A stretch of DNA of 41,950 bases from a bacterium (lineage in GTDB: Bacteria; UBA9089; JAHJRX01), in NCBI GenBank assembly GCA_030017825.1, contig JASEGW010000002.1:1-41950 (forward strand), read 5' to 3'. Below the pieces are notes generated by a model. It had not been told where the DNA came from, did no database searches, and saw only the letters and a program-made list of their open reading frames with translations. Positions 32,886 to 41,145 of the stretch are shown piece by piece. Numbering within the stretch: position 1 is the first letter of the stretch; each line of letters opens with the position of its first letter. Made by a program: the position numbers and the translations under genes.

Positions 32886-33833
32886 ATGGTAAATATGAAA
32901 AGTGATTTTTGGAAAAACAAAAAGGTACTAGTAACTGGCGGAAGAGGTTTTATTGGAACTCATTTGGTGGATAAATTGAAATTTTTAAAACCTAAAGAAC
33001 TAAGGGTTCCAGTCAGAAATGAAGCCAATTTGATGTCGTTTAAAGATTGTTTAAAAATTACAAAAAATATTGATATTGTTATTCATTTAGCTGCCAATAT
33101 TGGAGACGTTAATTATTTAAATTTATATTCGGCTGAAATTTATGATGATAATGTTATAATGAGTTCAAATATAATTAGAGCTTCAATGAGATCAGGTGTC
33201 GAAAAACTAATTAATTTCGGATCTACTTATATTTATCCCAAAAGAGCCAAACTTCCATTATCGGAGGATCAAATATGGAATGGTTTACCTTCTAAGTCGG
33301 GGATGTTTTATGGTTTAGCAAAAAGATCTATTTTGTCGCAAATGCTGGCATATAGAGACCAATATGCTTTTAATTCAATTTTTTTAGTTCCTGTAAACAT
33401 TTATGGTCCTGGGGATAATTTTGATGGTAAAGATAAAAAAGTAATTCCCTCTTTAATAATCAAATTTATCGAATCGCAAAAATATAAGAATAAATCTGTT
33501 AAAATTTGGGGAACTGGCGAGGCCACACGCGATTTTTTATATATCTCTGATTTAATCGATGGTATTATTCTTGTTGCTGAAAAATATAATGAGTCATTAC
33601 CTTTGAATTTGGGTTCTGGCAAAAACATTTCAATAAGCGAACTTGCTTTTTTGTTGAAAAAAATAACTAACTACAAAGGTGAAATTCTATGGGATGATAC
33701 TAAACCAGAAGGTATTCTTAATTCAGAAATTAGTACGGAATTAATTAAGGAAAAAATTGGTTTTAAGGCAAAAGTTTCATTAGTTGAAGGTCTCACAAAT
33801 ACAATTAATTGGTATTTAACTAAATGTTTATAA
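32886..33833 (+). CDS. NAD(P)-dependent epimerase/reductase, diverged Fcl paralogue
   Basis: A 315-residue extended SDR, clearly paralogous to the 29492 protein. It has GGRGFIG, VIHLAANIG, FGSTYIYP, FYGLAK (Y142, K146), PVNIYGPGDNFDG, VIPSLIIKFIE, VKIWGTGEATRDFLYI, and LNLGSGKNISI. The Ser-Tyr-Lys oxidoreductase residues are complete (S113). The two residues GDP-fucose synthase needs for epimerisation are changed: the Cys position is Y115 and the His position is K185. It may therefore only reduce or oxidise, or act on another NDP-sugar. ATG 32895 is an alternative start. A 16-base gap separates its end from the convergent methyltransferase. Confidence 0.8.
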   Translation: MVNMKSDFWKNKKVLVTGGRGFIGTHLVDKLKFLKPKELRVPVRNEANLMSFKDCLKITKNIDIVIHLAANIGDVNYLNLYSAEIYDDNVIMSSNIIRASMRSGVEKLINFGSTYIYPKRAKLPLSEDQIWNGLPSKSGMFYGLAKRSILSQMLAYRDQYAFNSIFLVPVNIYGPGDNFDGKDKKVIPSLIIKFIESQKYKNKSVKIWGTGEATRDFLYISDLIDGIILVAEKYNESLPLNLGSGKNISISELAFLLKKITNYKGEILWDDTKPEGILNSEISTELIKEKIGFKAKVSLVEGLTNTINWYLTKCL

Positions 33834-33849
33834 TTAAAAATTTACTAAT

Positions 33850-34566
33850 TTAAAAAATACTTTTATTTGAATAAGAAATATTTTTATTTATTACTCCTAC
33901 AACTATAGCATTTGAGTAGCTTAATATATGATTGTGTTTTAAGTTTTTTATGTGTTTATATTTAACTTGTTTCCATTGGTTTTTAAAATAAGACCTTTGC
34001 ATAAAATGTAGTTCGGTAAAATATTTAAAATTTTTTGTTAAGCTCAAATCTACAAAGGGGTTGTATCCAAGAGGTACGCTGAAAATAAGCACTCCTTTAT
34101 TTGACAACAGAGATTCTAAGTGTTTAATTGTTTTAAAAAAACAATCATTATTATTTTTACTTTTTTTTGCTGAATATAAATTTTCATTCCATCCTACATG
34201 CTCTAATGTCGAAATACTAATAATTAGATCATATTTAAATTTGGGTTTATAACTAAGAATATCCATGTTTATTATTCCAGTGGAATGATCATATTTATCT
34301 ACAATGTGATAATCTTGGTGAAAGTAATTCCATAAAGTACTTCCTACCTCTAAAATTTTACCTATTTTATATTTGTTTACAATTCTGTTAAATATTGGAA
34401 TTTCAATTGCACGTTCATTAATGAATGTATAATTTCTACGGTTATAAAAATAACAATATTTTTTACTTTGAAAAATAAATGTTTTTTTCCTGTTCTCTAA
34501 ATATTGAATAAATGGAGTTATTAAAAACTTAACAATCGATTTAGAGATACTAATAAAGTTTTTCAT
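33850..34566 (-). CDS. Class I SAM-dependent methyltransferase-like protein
   Basis: A 238-residue protein. The SAM-binding pieces are recognisable but slightly divergent: KILEVGSTLWNY as motif I, YDLIISISTLEHVGW as the motif II region, and LSNKGVLIFSVPLGYNP as motif III. The first 45 residues are basic and aromatic and have no clear match. It lies downstream of, and overlaps by 17 bases, the zinc-binding C-methyltransferase gene, so both form a leftward operon. A role in sugar or glycan methylation is inferred from context. Confidence 0.7.
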   Translation of the reverse strand: MKNFISISKSIVKFLITPFIQYLENRKKTFIFQSKKYCYFYNRRNYTFINERAIEIPIFNRIVNKYKIGKILEVGSTLWNYFHQDYHIVDKYDHSTGIINMDILSYKPKFKYDLIISISTLEHVGWNENLYSAKKSKNNNDCFFKTIKHLESLLSNKGVLIFSVPLGYNPFVDLSLTKNFKYFTELHFMQRSYFKNQWKQVKYKHIKNLKHNHILSYSNAIVVGVINKNISYSNKSIF

Positions 34567-35809
34567 TGTCTACAATTTCAAAATTTGGGAGAGGAAAGAT
34601 CATTTTACCGCCTTTTTGAATATAATTTTTTTCTCTTTCAATAAATTCTTTTTTGAAATGCCATGGCAAGATTAATAGATAATCAGGGCTAAGGGTTCTG
34701 GCCTTTTCTTCTGATATAATTGGTATCAAACTTCCAACGGTTTTTAATCCAAATTTATTTGGGTTTCTTTCAACAGCGGCTTTTATAATTTTATTGTTTA
34801 GTCCATAATATTGTAAAAGGGTATTTCCCTTAGTTGAAGCTCCATAAACATATATTTTTTCCAAGCGAGATTTGTTTTTAAGAAATTTAGTTGTTGTTTT
34901 TTTTAAATCCGCTATTTTTTGAGCAAAATTTTTGTATGCTTCTACAGTATTTACCTTTGTTGCTCTTTCTATTTTTAAAAGATTATTTACTTTTTTAAGA
35001 TCATTCAATGATGGCTTTGGAAACTTTGCATTTTTATGTTTTATGTATATACGAAAACTTCCACCATTTACATTGTTTAATTCAACATTAAATATTTCGA
35101 GATCATTACGTTTCATCAATTTCTCTACAGATTTGAGTGAATAATATTCAATATGTTCGTGACAAATATTATCAAATGCGTTTAACTTTAACATTAATGG
35201 TTGATACGCCATTTGAATTATAAAAAGTCCATCGTTTGCTAATATTTCTGAAATATCACCCACAAACTTATTTGGATCTTCCAAATCGTAAAACATTGCT
35301 ATTGCGGTAATAATTTTTGGTTTATTGAAATCGTATTTCTTGTAGTTCTTGGCACTAAAAAAATCATTAATTATTTTATCAGTTCCAATGACATAATCAC
35401 TTTTGAGATTTTTTGCTGGTTCAAAACCGATTCTTAGTATTTGGTTAGTTTCATATGATCTTAGCAAGGTACCATCATTTGCACCTATATCAAGTACAAC
35501 ATCTCCATCTTTCAGTTTTACAATCTTTTCAGCCTTTAAAGTAATATCTTTTAAGGCCTGTTTCATTGTTGAGTTAATCCCTGATTTATACCAGTAATTT
35601 CTGTAGAGTAAGTCAGGATTAACCCCTTTGTGGGTTAATTGTACAAGTGAACAGTTTTTACACATGGTCAGACCCAAAGGTGCTTTAATTGAATGTTTAT
35701 TACTCTTTACAAAGTCTGATATATAAAGATTTCCGAGATATAAAACATTTATCAGATTGCTAGAATGGCAAACCCTACACGAGTTAATTTTCTTATATAA
35801 TTTATTCAT
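34550..35809 (-). CDS. Sugar C-methyltransferase-like protein (zinc-binding, three-domain)
   Basis: A 419-residue protein with the three-domain layout of NDP-sugar C-methyltransferases (TylC3/TcaB9 type). The N-terminal zinc-binding domain has C11-x2-C14 and C50-x2-C53. The linker signature YRNYWYKSGINSTM is followed by SAM motif I VVLDIGANDGTLL (about 107-119), and ICHEHIEYYS, the Glu-His active-site motif. The C-terminal domain has VYGASTKGNTLLQYYGL and PDYLLILPWHFKKEF. Family members add a methyl group to a carbon next to a keto group on a TDP- or other NDP-sugar, giving branched sugars. No dedicated 4,6-dehydratase or ketoreductase set is adjacent, so the substrate is unclear. Confidence 0.85.
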   Translation of the reverse strand: MNKLYKKINSCRVCHSSNLINVLYLGNLYISDFVKSNKHSIKAPLGLTMCKNCSLVQLTHKGVNPDLLYRNYWYKSGINSTMKQALKDITLKAEKIVKLKDGDVVLDIGANDGTLLRSYETNQILRIGFEPAKNLKSDYVIGTDKIINDFFSAKNYKKYDFNKPKIITAIAMFYDLEDPNKFVGDISEILANDGLFIIQMAYQPLMLKLNAFDNICHEHIEYYSLKSVEKLMKRNDLEIFNVELNNVNGGSFRIYIKHKNAKFPKPSLNDLKKVNNLLKIERATKVNTVEAYKNFAQKIADLKKTTTKFLKNKSRLEKIYVYGASTKGNTLLQYYGLNNKIIKAAVERNPNKFGLKTVGSLIPIISEEKARTLSPDYLLILPWHFKKEFIEREKNYIQKGGKMIFPLPNFEIVDNEKLY

Positions 35810-35890
35810 AATCGTAATTAATTTTTATTTGCTGTTGAAAGAAAATTATATATAGTATATTCTTTTCAATGAAATTATATACTAATAGCC
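35810..35890. promoter_or_regulatory. Divergent AT-rich promoter region
   Basis: This 81-base gap separates the leftward methyltransferase operon from a rightward GT4 gene. Rightward candidates are TTGAAA (35835-35840) with a 17-base spacer to TATTCT (35858-35863), or TATACT (35878-35883) just 7 bases before the ATG. Leftward, TATAAT lies on the minus strand at 35850-35845. An imperfect AT dyad (35837-35867) spans the centre. Confidence 0.4.
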
Positions 35891-36994
35891 ATGAAAATTA
35901 TATCTGTTACATCAATAAAAGAAAAGGGGGGAATTGGTTTTTACTCTAAACAAATAGTTAGTCATTTATCTAGATTTAAAGATATAAATTTAATAGAAAT
36001 TAATAATCATTCAAAAATACCTAATAATTATGACATACTTCATGTACAACACCATTATTCTTTTTTTGGATTACCCCTACCATTTTTCAATAAATTTAAT
36101 TCTTATCTCAAAAATACAAAACCGATTATTGTTGTTACTATACACGACCTAATAACTAATTCTCCTATTGGGGTACCGAAAGTTTTCTGTGTAGTATTAA
36201 ACTATTTAATTAAAAAATTAAATATTAAGAGTTTTATTGAACCAAATATTAATCATTTTATCATTCATTCACGAAATCAATTATATTTGCTAAATAAAAT
36301 GGGTATTTCTAAAAATAAAATTAGTTTACTTCCAATGGGTGTTCCCTTAAATTCTATCAAAAAAGTTAATTTCTCCCAGATTAGAAAAAAGTGGGATCTT
36401 GAGGGCAAAATTGTATTTTCAATATTGGGGTTTATATTTCGTAGAAAAGGGTATGAAATTGCGCTAAAAGCACTCGAAAGATTAAATGATAAAAATACTG
36501 TATTGGTTATAGCAGGTGATTTTAATCCTAAATCCACAATAGACCGCGATTATAGAAAAAATCTAATTAAATATATTAGAAAGTGTCATCTTGAAGAACA
36601 AGTCGTTATAACTGGATATTTGAGCAATAATGAATTTAAAGACCTAGTATCTGTTACAGATATTATACTTGCCCCTTTTAGGGGAAATTATGGCAGTCCA
36701 TACTCTTTGTCAACAGCTATAGGTTTCGGCAAACCAATAATAGCTTCAGATATTCAGCCTGTATTGGAAATACAAAATAGGATGAATTGTTTGGAAATTT
36801 TTAAGGATGGAAACGATAAAGATTTGGCTAAAAAAATGTCTAAATTGATGAAAGATACAAATTATAGAAAACAGTTGGCAACAAGAGCAAAAAACTATTC
36901 AAAAAAATACAGTTTTGATAAATTGGCTTTACAACACAAAAGGATTTATAATCATTTATTAAGACAGGAGAGATTGTTAAGTAAAAATAAGTAA
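35891..36994 (+). CDS. GT4-like glycosyltransferase without the usual E-x7-E motif
   Basis: A 367-residue GT-B protein. It has KEKGGIGFYSKQIVSHL as glycine loop, DILHVQHHYSFFGLPLP, and VVTIHDLI. The donor domain has FSILGFIFRRKGYEIALKAL, VVIAGDFNP and VVITGYLSNNEF. Where GT4 enzymes have EGFGxxxxE, this one has FRGNYGSPYSLSTAIGFGKPII, so both glutamates are missing; Ser-rich versions like this occur in a GT4 subgroup. It could use a different donor-binding mode. Its last 43 bases overlap the convergent membrane-protein gene at 36952. Confidence 0.8.
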   Translation: MKIISVTSIKEKGGIGFYSKQIVSHLSRFKDINLIEINNHSKIPNNYDILHVQHHYSFFGLPLPFFNKFNSYLKNTKPIIVVTIHDLITNSPIGVPKVFCVVLNYLIKKLNIKSFIEPNINHFIIHSRNQLYLLNKMGISKNKISLLPMGVPLNSIKKVNFSQIRKKWDLEGKIVFSILGFIFRRKGYEIALKALERLNDKNTVLVIAGDFNPKSTIDRDYRKNLIKYIRKCHLEEQVVITGYLSNNEFKDLVSVTDIILAPFRGNYGSPYSLSTAIGFGKPIIASDIQPVLEIQNRMNCLEIFKDGNDKDLAKKMSKLMKDTNYRKQLATRAKNYSKKYSFDKLALQHKRIYNHLLRQERLLSKNK

Positions 36995-38580
36995 TACTTG
37001 TCTAAGTTAAATATCTGGATAAAGTCATCAGTGTGATTTATTATCCTATTGGCGTCAAAACCAGGTTCTTCACGATCAAAAAAAATAAATAACTTATCAG
37101 TCTTCTTACTTTCTTTTAATGAACAGAGTCCTGTGATAGTTTCATTGTAAGATAGAGAAGAATTTTTGGCTATAAGATAGGCATTTGTTGAATATTCAGC
37201 CGTGGAATTGTAATAACCAAAGTCTTTATTTCCTTCGGAGATGTATTGTGTTACATAATATTCATAAATTGAAATATTATAATTTGGATTAGCTTGCTTA
37301 AACCAATAAAAATTAATATTGTTTATAAGTATGAGGTCATTTTGGGAAATATATTTCTGTGTCTCTTTGAATATGTTATACGTAGAGATGTTTATAGACG
37401 GCTCTCTTGATAACACTTGAGTTATTTGCTTGGGATACATTGTGATTGCAATTATTGTAAAAATAACAGCAGTTAATAATTTTGTAATGAAAGGTGATTT
37501 GTTAAGGTATGGGACTTTTCTTAAAATAATTTTGGGGATGTTAACTAGAAAATATGATGATAAAATTGCGGTTGGAAAAAAAACATATTGGATAAATCGG
37601 TCATTAAAACCGATTAATCCAGCGGAAGACATCAAGGTTAGACCTAGTGGAATAATTAAAGCTGAAATAATTAAAGATTTTTTGGTAATAACTTTATTTT
37701 TAATAAGTAAAATTATTCCCCCGATTGTAAATAAAATAATTATTGGTGTAACCCATTCAAACAAAATATTGGTAAAAATATTTAATGTGTTAAATATTGT
37801 TTGGGGGTTTTTAAAACTGTTGGAAATGTATTTAAGAAATTTACTAAAGGAATCTACCAACAGTGGTGTTATGTAAAATTCTGGGTCATTTGGACCGGTG
37901 GGGGATTTAAAGAGAAATGGGATGCTTTGGGGAAGTGAAGAAACAACTCCAACCATTATGACAAATGTATAATGAATTAGTGCCTGCGCTTTTTTAGTAG
38001 TAATTAATTTTATTAATCCATCAAATATAAATATGGAAATACCAACGATAGGTGTAAGGGTATGCGACCAAAAAGCAAGGCCTAAAAATATACCTGAGAT
38101 AATAAATTTAAAAATATTTTTTAAATTAAGTGAGATAACAGTGAAAGAGAGAATAACAAATATTTCTGAAATTAAATTATTAAAAAGATCAGTATTTAAT
38201 CGGTAATAAGTTGGGCTAATAAATACCCAAAAAATAGAAAAAATAGCAGTCTTGATGTCGAAATTTTTTTTAGCAAACAAAAACACAATAATTGGGGTGA
38301 CGCCACTCAATACGAGCACTATTATTTTTAAACTTGTTAGTAAATCTATCGAGATGCTCAATGACAATGTGGAAATAATAATTGGTAAAAGCAAAGGTAT
38401 TTGTGTACCTAAAAAACTAAATTGGTGAATTAGTTTATTTGAATAGATTAAATAGTATGGTGAGTCATAACCATATATTAAATAATGTTTTGTGAGGGGA
38501 TATGTGTACAGTAGGAGTAAAAGTAGAACAAAAGCAATAATTACTCCCCCTCTTTTTAATTTTGGTAAATAATTATTCAT
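36952..38580 (-). CDS. GT-C-like multi-spanning membrane protein
   Basis: A 542-residue protein with about eleven to twelve hydrophobic segments. After the first helix the loop reads YLIYGYDSPYYLIYSNKLI, with D39 at the position of the catalytic Asp in GT-C enzymes; the DSPYYL sequence also recalls oligosaccharyltransferase-like proteins. GLAFWSHTLTP and FNDRFIQYVFFP are further distinctive blocks. The C-terminal 130 residues form a soluble tail. It is not obviously paralogous to the other membrane families in the window. It is transcribed alone from the shared promoter at 38596-38605 and overlaps the convergent GT4 by 43 bases. The function is inferred from fold only. Confidence 0.75.
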   Translation of the reverse strand: MNNYLPKLKRGGVIIAFVLLLLLLYTYPLTKHYLIYGYDSPYYLIYSNKLIHQFSFLGTQIPLLLPIIISTLSLSISIDLLTSLKIIVLVLSGVTPIIVFLFAKKNFDIKTAIFSIFWVFISPTYYRLNTDLFNNLISEIFVILSFTVISLNLKNIFKFIISGIFLGLAFWSHTLTPIVGISIFIFDGLIKLITTKKAQALIHYTFVIMVGVVSSLPQSIPFLFKSPTGPNDPEFYITPLLVDSFSKFLKYISNSFKNPQTIFNTLNIFTNILFEWVTPIIILFTIGGIILLIKNKVITKKSLIISALIIPLGLTLMSSAGLIGFNDRFIQYVFFPTAILSSYFLVNIPKIILRKVPYLNKSPFITKLLTAVIFTIIAITMYPKQITQVLSREPSINISTYNIFKETQKYISQNDLILINNINFYWFKQANPNYNISIYEYYVTQYISEGNKDFGYYNSTAEYSTNAYLIAKNSSLSYNETITGLCSLKESKKTDKLFIFFDREEPGFDANRIINHTDDFIQIFNLDKYYLFLLNNLSCLNK

Positions 38581-38595
38581 TTATGTTTAAATATG

Positions 38596-38605
38596 ATTAT
38601 ATAAT
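38596..38605. promoter_or_regulatory. Shared palindromic -10 element between divergent genes (second copy)
   Basis: ATTATATAAT again gives TATAAT on both strands, inside the 71-base gap between divergent genes starting at 38580 and 38652. The leftward box ends 15 bases from its ATG. The rightward transcript would have a leader of roughly 40 bases with GAAAGG (38637-38642) as a weak Shine-Dalgarno 9 bases before the ATG, one of few in the window. Confidence 0.55.
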
Positions 38606-38651
38606 GATAAGATAGGTAATTATAACTGAATATCTAGAAAGGTAAAAAACA

Positions 38652-39299
38652 ATGTCATATTTTAAAAAAAATGCAAAATATTTTGAGACAATATTTCTTT
38701 TTTCCTTTGTTCTATATATATTAATGTTGTTGGTGGAGGGTTTTACTTGGAAAGGTGTTTTTTTTAAACATCTACATTTTTACCCAATATATTTTTTGGT
38801 GATCTCAGTTATTTCTGGGGTAGTTACCTTTAATAATTTGAAGCGGGGAGAAAAAATGACTAATAAGTATAAAAAGACTATTTTTTGGGTTTCTAAAATA
38901 ACTCCATGGGTATTTTGTTTATATATATTGACGATTTTGCTACAGCCCTTAGTTTTAGATTGGTTAATCAATAGAGGAATCCTTAGGTGGGATTGGATGA
39001 AAGACTCGTTAGGGAACATCCTTACCCTTTTGATTATTTTTTGGGTAATAAATATTAATAACAACTCTAAATTAAATGTATTAAGAAAAAAATATAATAT
39101 ATACTATTTTAGTTTTTTTGGTAATAAAAAAATCAAGATTTCATCAAATATTTACAAAGCAATTTTATTTCTTTTTCTTTTTGTTATTCTTATAAGTAAT
39201 TTTAGCTTTTTTAGTTTTATACCCATAATTGTCGCTGTCCTTTCTTCTTTACTATTGGTTTTTTTGAATGATTTGTTAATTAACGATCAATATGAATGA
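38652..39299 (+). CDS. Small multi-spanning membrane protein, unknown function
   Basis: A 215-residue protein I do not recognise. It has about six hydrophobic segments, for example FLFSFVLYILMLLVEGF, IYFLVISVISGVVTF, ITPWVFCLYILTILLQ, ILTLLIIFWVI and a long C-terminal one (FLFLFVILISNFSFFSFIPIIV...). Basic loops contain KRGEKMTNKYKKT and KKYNIYYFSFFGNKK. It has no catalytic motif that I can identify. A weak Shine-Dalgarno precedes the ATG. It is ATGA-coupled to a broken reading frame at 39296, which probably was the next gene of the same operon. Confidence 0.7.
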   Translation: MSYFKKNAKYFETIFLFSFVLYILMLLVEGFTWKGVFFKHLHFYPIYFLVISVISGVVTFNNLKRGEKMTNKYKKTIFWVSKITPWVFCLYILTILLQPLVLDWLINRGILRWDWMKDSLGNILTLLIIFWVININNNSKLNVLRKKYNIYYFSFFGNKKIKISSNIYKAILFLFLFVILISNFSFFSFIPIIVAVLSSLLLVFLNDLLINDQYE

Positions 39300-39559
39300 T
39301 AAAAAAATTTATTTACATGTTTTTTTGTAATCACTTTCAGGTTTTATTTTTGATTATTTTGTGTGTCTTTGTACAGTTTTTCAATTTGGAAAATACAAAA
39401 TGCTTATATTAAGAAATACTTTCTCTAAATAAAGACCTAAAAGAAACAATTAAAAACTTACATTTTAATTTGTATTATTTTGTTAATTATAATCAGGATA
39501 TAATTATTGCTGAATATTTCTTTGATAGAAACGAAATAAAACAATTAATAATAGACTAA
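39296..39559 (+). pseudogene. Broken small gene with one in-frame stop
   Basis: Starting at the ATG that overlaps the previous stop (ATGA), the frame encodes 38 residues containing one membrane helix (QVLFLIILCVFVQFF). It then hits TAA at 39410-39412 and continues in the same frame for 48 coherent codons (including KDLKETIKNLHFNLYYF and DIIIAEYFFDRNEIK) to TAA 39557-39559. The second part resembles the extreme C-terminus of CPR membrane glycosyltransferases, where an I..A.YF..DR pattern recurs. The whole looks like an N-terminal helix joined to a C-terminal end after an internal deletion, later broken by a nonsense change. The rest of the gap to 39598 holds nothing recognisable. Confidence 0.6.
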
Positions 39560-39598
39560 AACGAGCAGATAATTAGTCATTGATGTTACAATAATAAT

Positions 39599-41068
39599 AT
39601 GTTTTTAGAATATCTTTCTTTTTCCGACACTGCTAAATTTGCTTTGATTGCTAAAAATATAGTTTTAGGAAACGGTTTTACCACAGATTTTAGTTTTTGG
39701 GGTAATAATTTGTTTTCTACATATGGTGTGTTACCTTTTTTTAGTTGTATTCTAAGTATTTTTTTTAAATTTTTTGGAATAGGAAATTTCAGTATTTTTC
39801 TTGTTTCTTTTACTTTTTTTATTTCAACTTTTATATTAATTTTTTTATTAACAAAAAAATTAACAAGGAATAGTTTAATTGCGTTTTTATCTTCCATCGT
39901 TTTTCTATTTAATAATGATATGATCGAATATGTCAAAAATGGAGCTAGCGAAAATCTCTTTATTTTTCAAATTTTATTAGGAATCTATTTAATTTTATTT
40001 AAAAATAGATGGACAAAAATAGGGGCTTTTTTAGTAATTATTTTAATATATTTTACTCGACCCCAAGCCTTTATTTATATATTAGGAATTATTTTTTTTT
40101 ATTTATTAACTATTCTAAAAATAAAAAAATCTTTAATTTATTTTGGTGGTGTAATTATTATGTGTTTTCTAATTGATTTTTTTATTTTATCCATTATAAA
40201 CGGAAAACATTTTTTGTATTCAATTACAGCAAGAGGTATTAATGCGACAATTAGTCATTTGCCTAATTTTTCTGTATCGGATAGTTTACGAGGAAACATT
40301 ATTTTTGATATTGGTTTTTTGAGTGTATTTAAAAAAGTTTTATATAATCTATATAATTTTTACAAGGCTATTCCTGAAATAATGAATCCATATCTATTTG
40401 GATTATTTGTTATTGGTTTATTTGCTTGGGGTAAAGATAGATTGCAAAACAGTTTTAAAATTTCAGTTATTTTTATGACACTGGCAACCTTTTTAGTAAC
40501 AGCACTTACAATTCCTTTCTATAGGTATCTCCATCCTGTTGTTCCGCTTGTTTATATCGTTGGTGTGGCCACACTTGTTGATATTTTTAAAGACCACAAA
40601 TACAAAATTATTATTTCTTATTTCTTAATTCTTATTTTCACTGTGGGGCAGACTTTAGGAATAATATTTTTAGATTCTAGGTTTAAAGCAAAATTGGTTA
40701 ATAAAGACAAACCTCCAATATATGCAGTTATGTCTTTTAAACTAAAAGAAATTACAAAACCTGATGATGTTATAGTTACCAATCTTGATACATGGGGGAG
40801 CTGGTATGGAAAAAGAAAAACAATTTGGTTTCCATTAGAACCTTCAATGATTATTCCTGTTGAAGATAAAATAGATGCAATTTATTTAACCAACTATTTA
40901 ATTGATGATGAAAACTACTATATGGGTGAAAATTGGAGAGAGATATTTAATAATCCAGAAAATCAAACGATATTAAAGGATTATAAATATGTTGGAGAAT
41001 ACGAGTTTAAAGCAGAAGACAATTATGAAAAAGAAAATGGTAAGGCAATACTTCTTGTAAGAAATTGA
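39599..41068 (+). CDS. GT-C membrane glycosyltransferase-like protein (possibly N-terminally shortened)
   Basis: A 489-residue protein with about ten hydrophobic segments and a C-terminal soluble region of about 120 residues (TNLDTWGSWYGKRKTIWFP, IDAIYLTNYLIDDE). The early motif FSDTAKFALIAKNIVLGNGF matches the catalytic first loop of GT39/ArnT-like enzymes (DE..Y..IAKN...G.G.). It lies at residue 10 instead of residue 32-48 as in the array proteins, so the usual first membrane helix is missing. An in-frame TGA at 39581-39583 prevents a longer start. It may begin at a degraded 5' end, or the helix may be dispensable. ATTAT-rich sequence directly before the ATG could be a leaderless promoter. 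Confidence 0.75.
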   Translation: MFLEYLSFSDTAKFALIAKNIVLGNGFTTDFSFWGNNLFSTYGVLPFFSCILSIFFKFFGIGNFSIFLVSFTFFISTFILIFLLTKKLTRNSLIAFLSSIVFLFNNDMIEYVKNGASENLFIFQILLGIYLILFKNRWTKIGAFLVIILIYFTRPQAFIYILGIIFFYLLTILKIKKSLIYFGGVIIMCFLIDFFILSIINGKHFLYSITARGINATISHLPNFSVSDSLRGNIIFDIGFLSVFKKVLYNLYNFYKAIPEIMNPYLFGLFVIGLFAWGKDRLQNSFKISVIFMTLATFLVTALTIPFYRYLHPVVPLVYIVGVATLVDIFKDHKYKIIISYFLILIFTVGQTLGIIFLDSRFKAKLVNKDKPPIYAVMSFKLKEITKPDDVIVTNLDTWGSWYGKRKTIWFPLEPSMIIPVEDKIDAIYLTNYLIDDENYYMGENWREIFNNPENQTILKDYKYVGEYEFKAEDNYEKENGKAILLVRN

Positions 41069-41099
41069 CAAAATAATCTATAATACAAATAGATCATCA

Positions 41100-41145
41100 G
41101 GAGGAATACGAACAATAGACTATGTGTCTATTAGCGACGCCCTCC
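41100..41145. other. Structured palindromic element at gene end
   Basis: GGAGG (41100-41104) and CCTCC (41141-41145) bracket a perfect inner hairpin AATAGAC-TATGT-GTCTATT (41114-41132), giving a nested 5-bp plus 7-bp fold on either strand. It lies exactly where the NYN-domain gene loses similarity to its family, and supplies its last codons and stop. A strong AGGAGG is present on the plus strand, but no sensible reading frame follows. It could be a terminator-like fold, a REP-like repeat or the scar of a mobile element. Confidence 0.5.

Noticed and set aside
37430..37876. Plus-strand reading frame of 148 codons opposite the 36952 gene
   Set aside because: It is antisense to a convincing multi-spanning membrane protein and has no motif of its own.
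41065..41084. TTGACA followed by TATAAT after the 39599 gene
   Set aside because: Both hexamers are perfect but only 8 bases apart, far too close for a sigma-70-type promoter; TTGACA also contains the preceding stop codon.
41099..41136. AGGAGG as a strong ribosome binding site for a plus-strand gene
   Set aside because: The nearest ATG (41122) is 17 bases away and opens only a 15-codon frame; the motif is better explained as one arm of the nested palindrome.
41107..41145. Integron attC site
   Set aside because: There is a palindrome, but the R box pairs of attC (RYYYAAC/GTTRRRY) are not present at the ends and no integrase is near.
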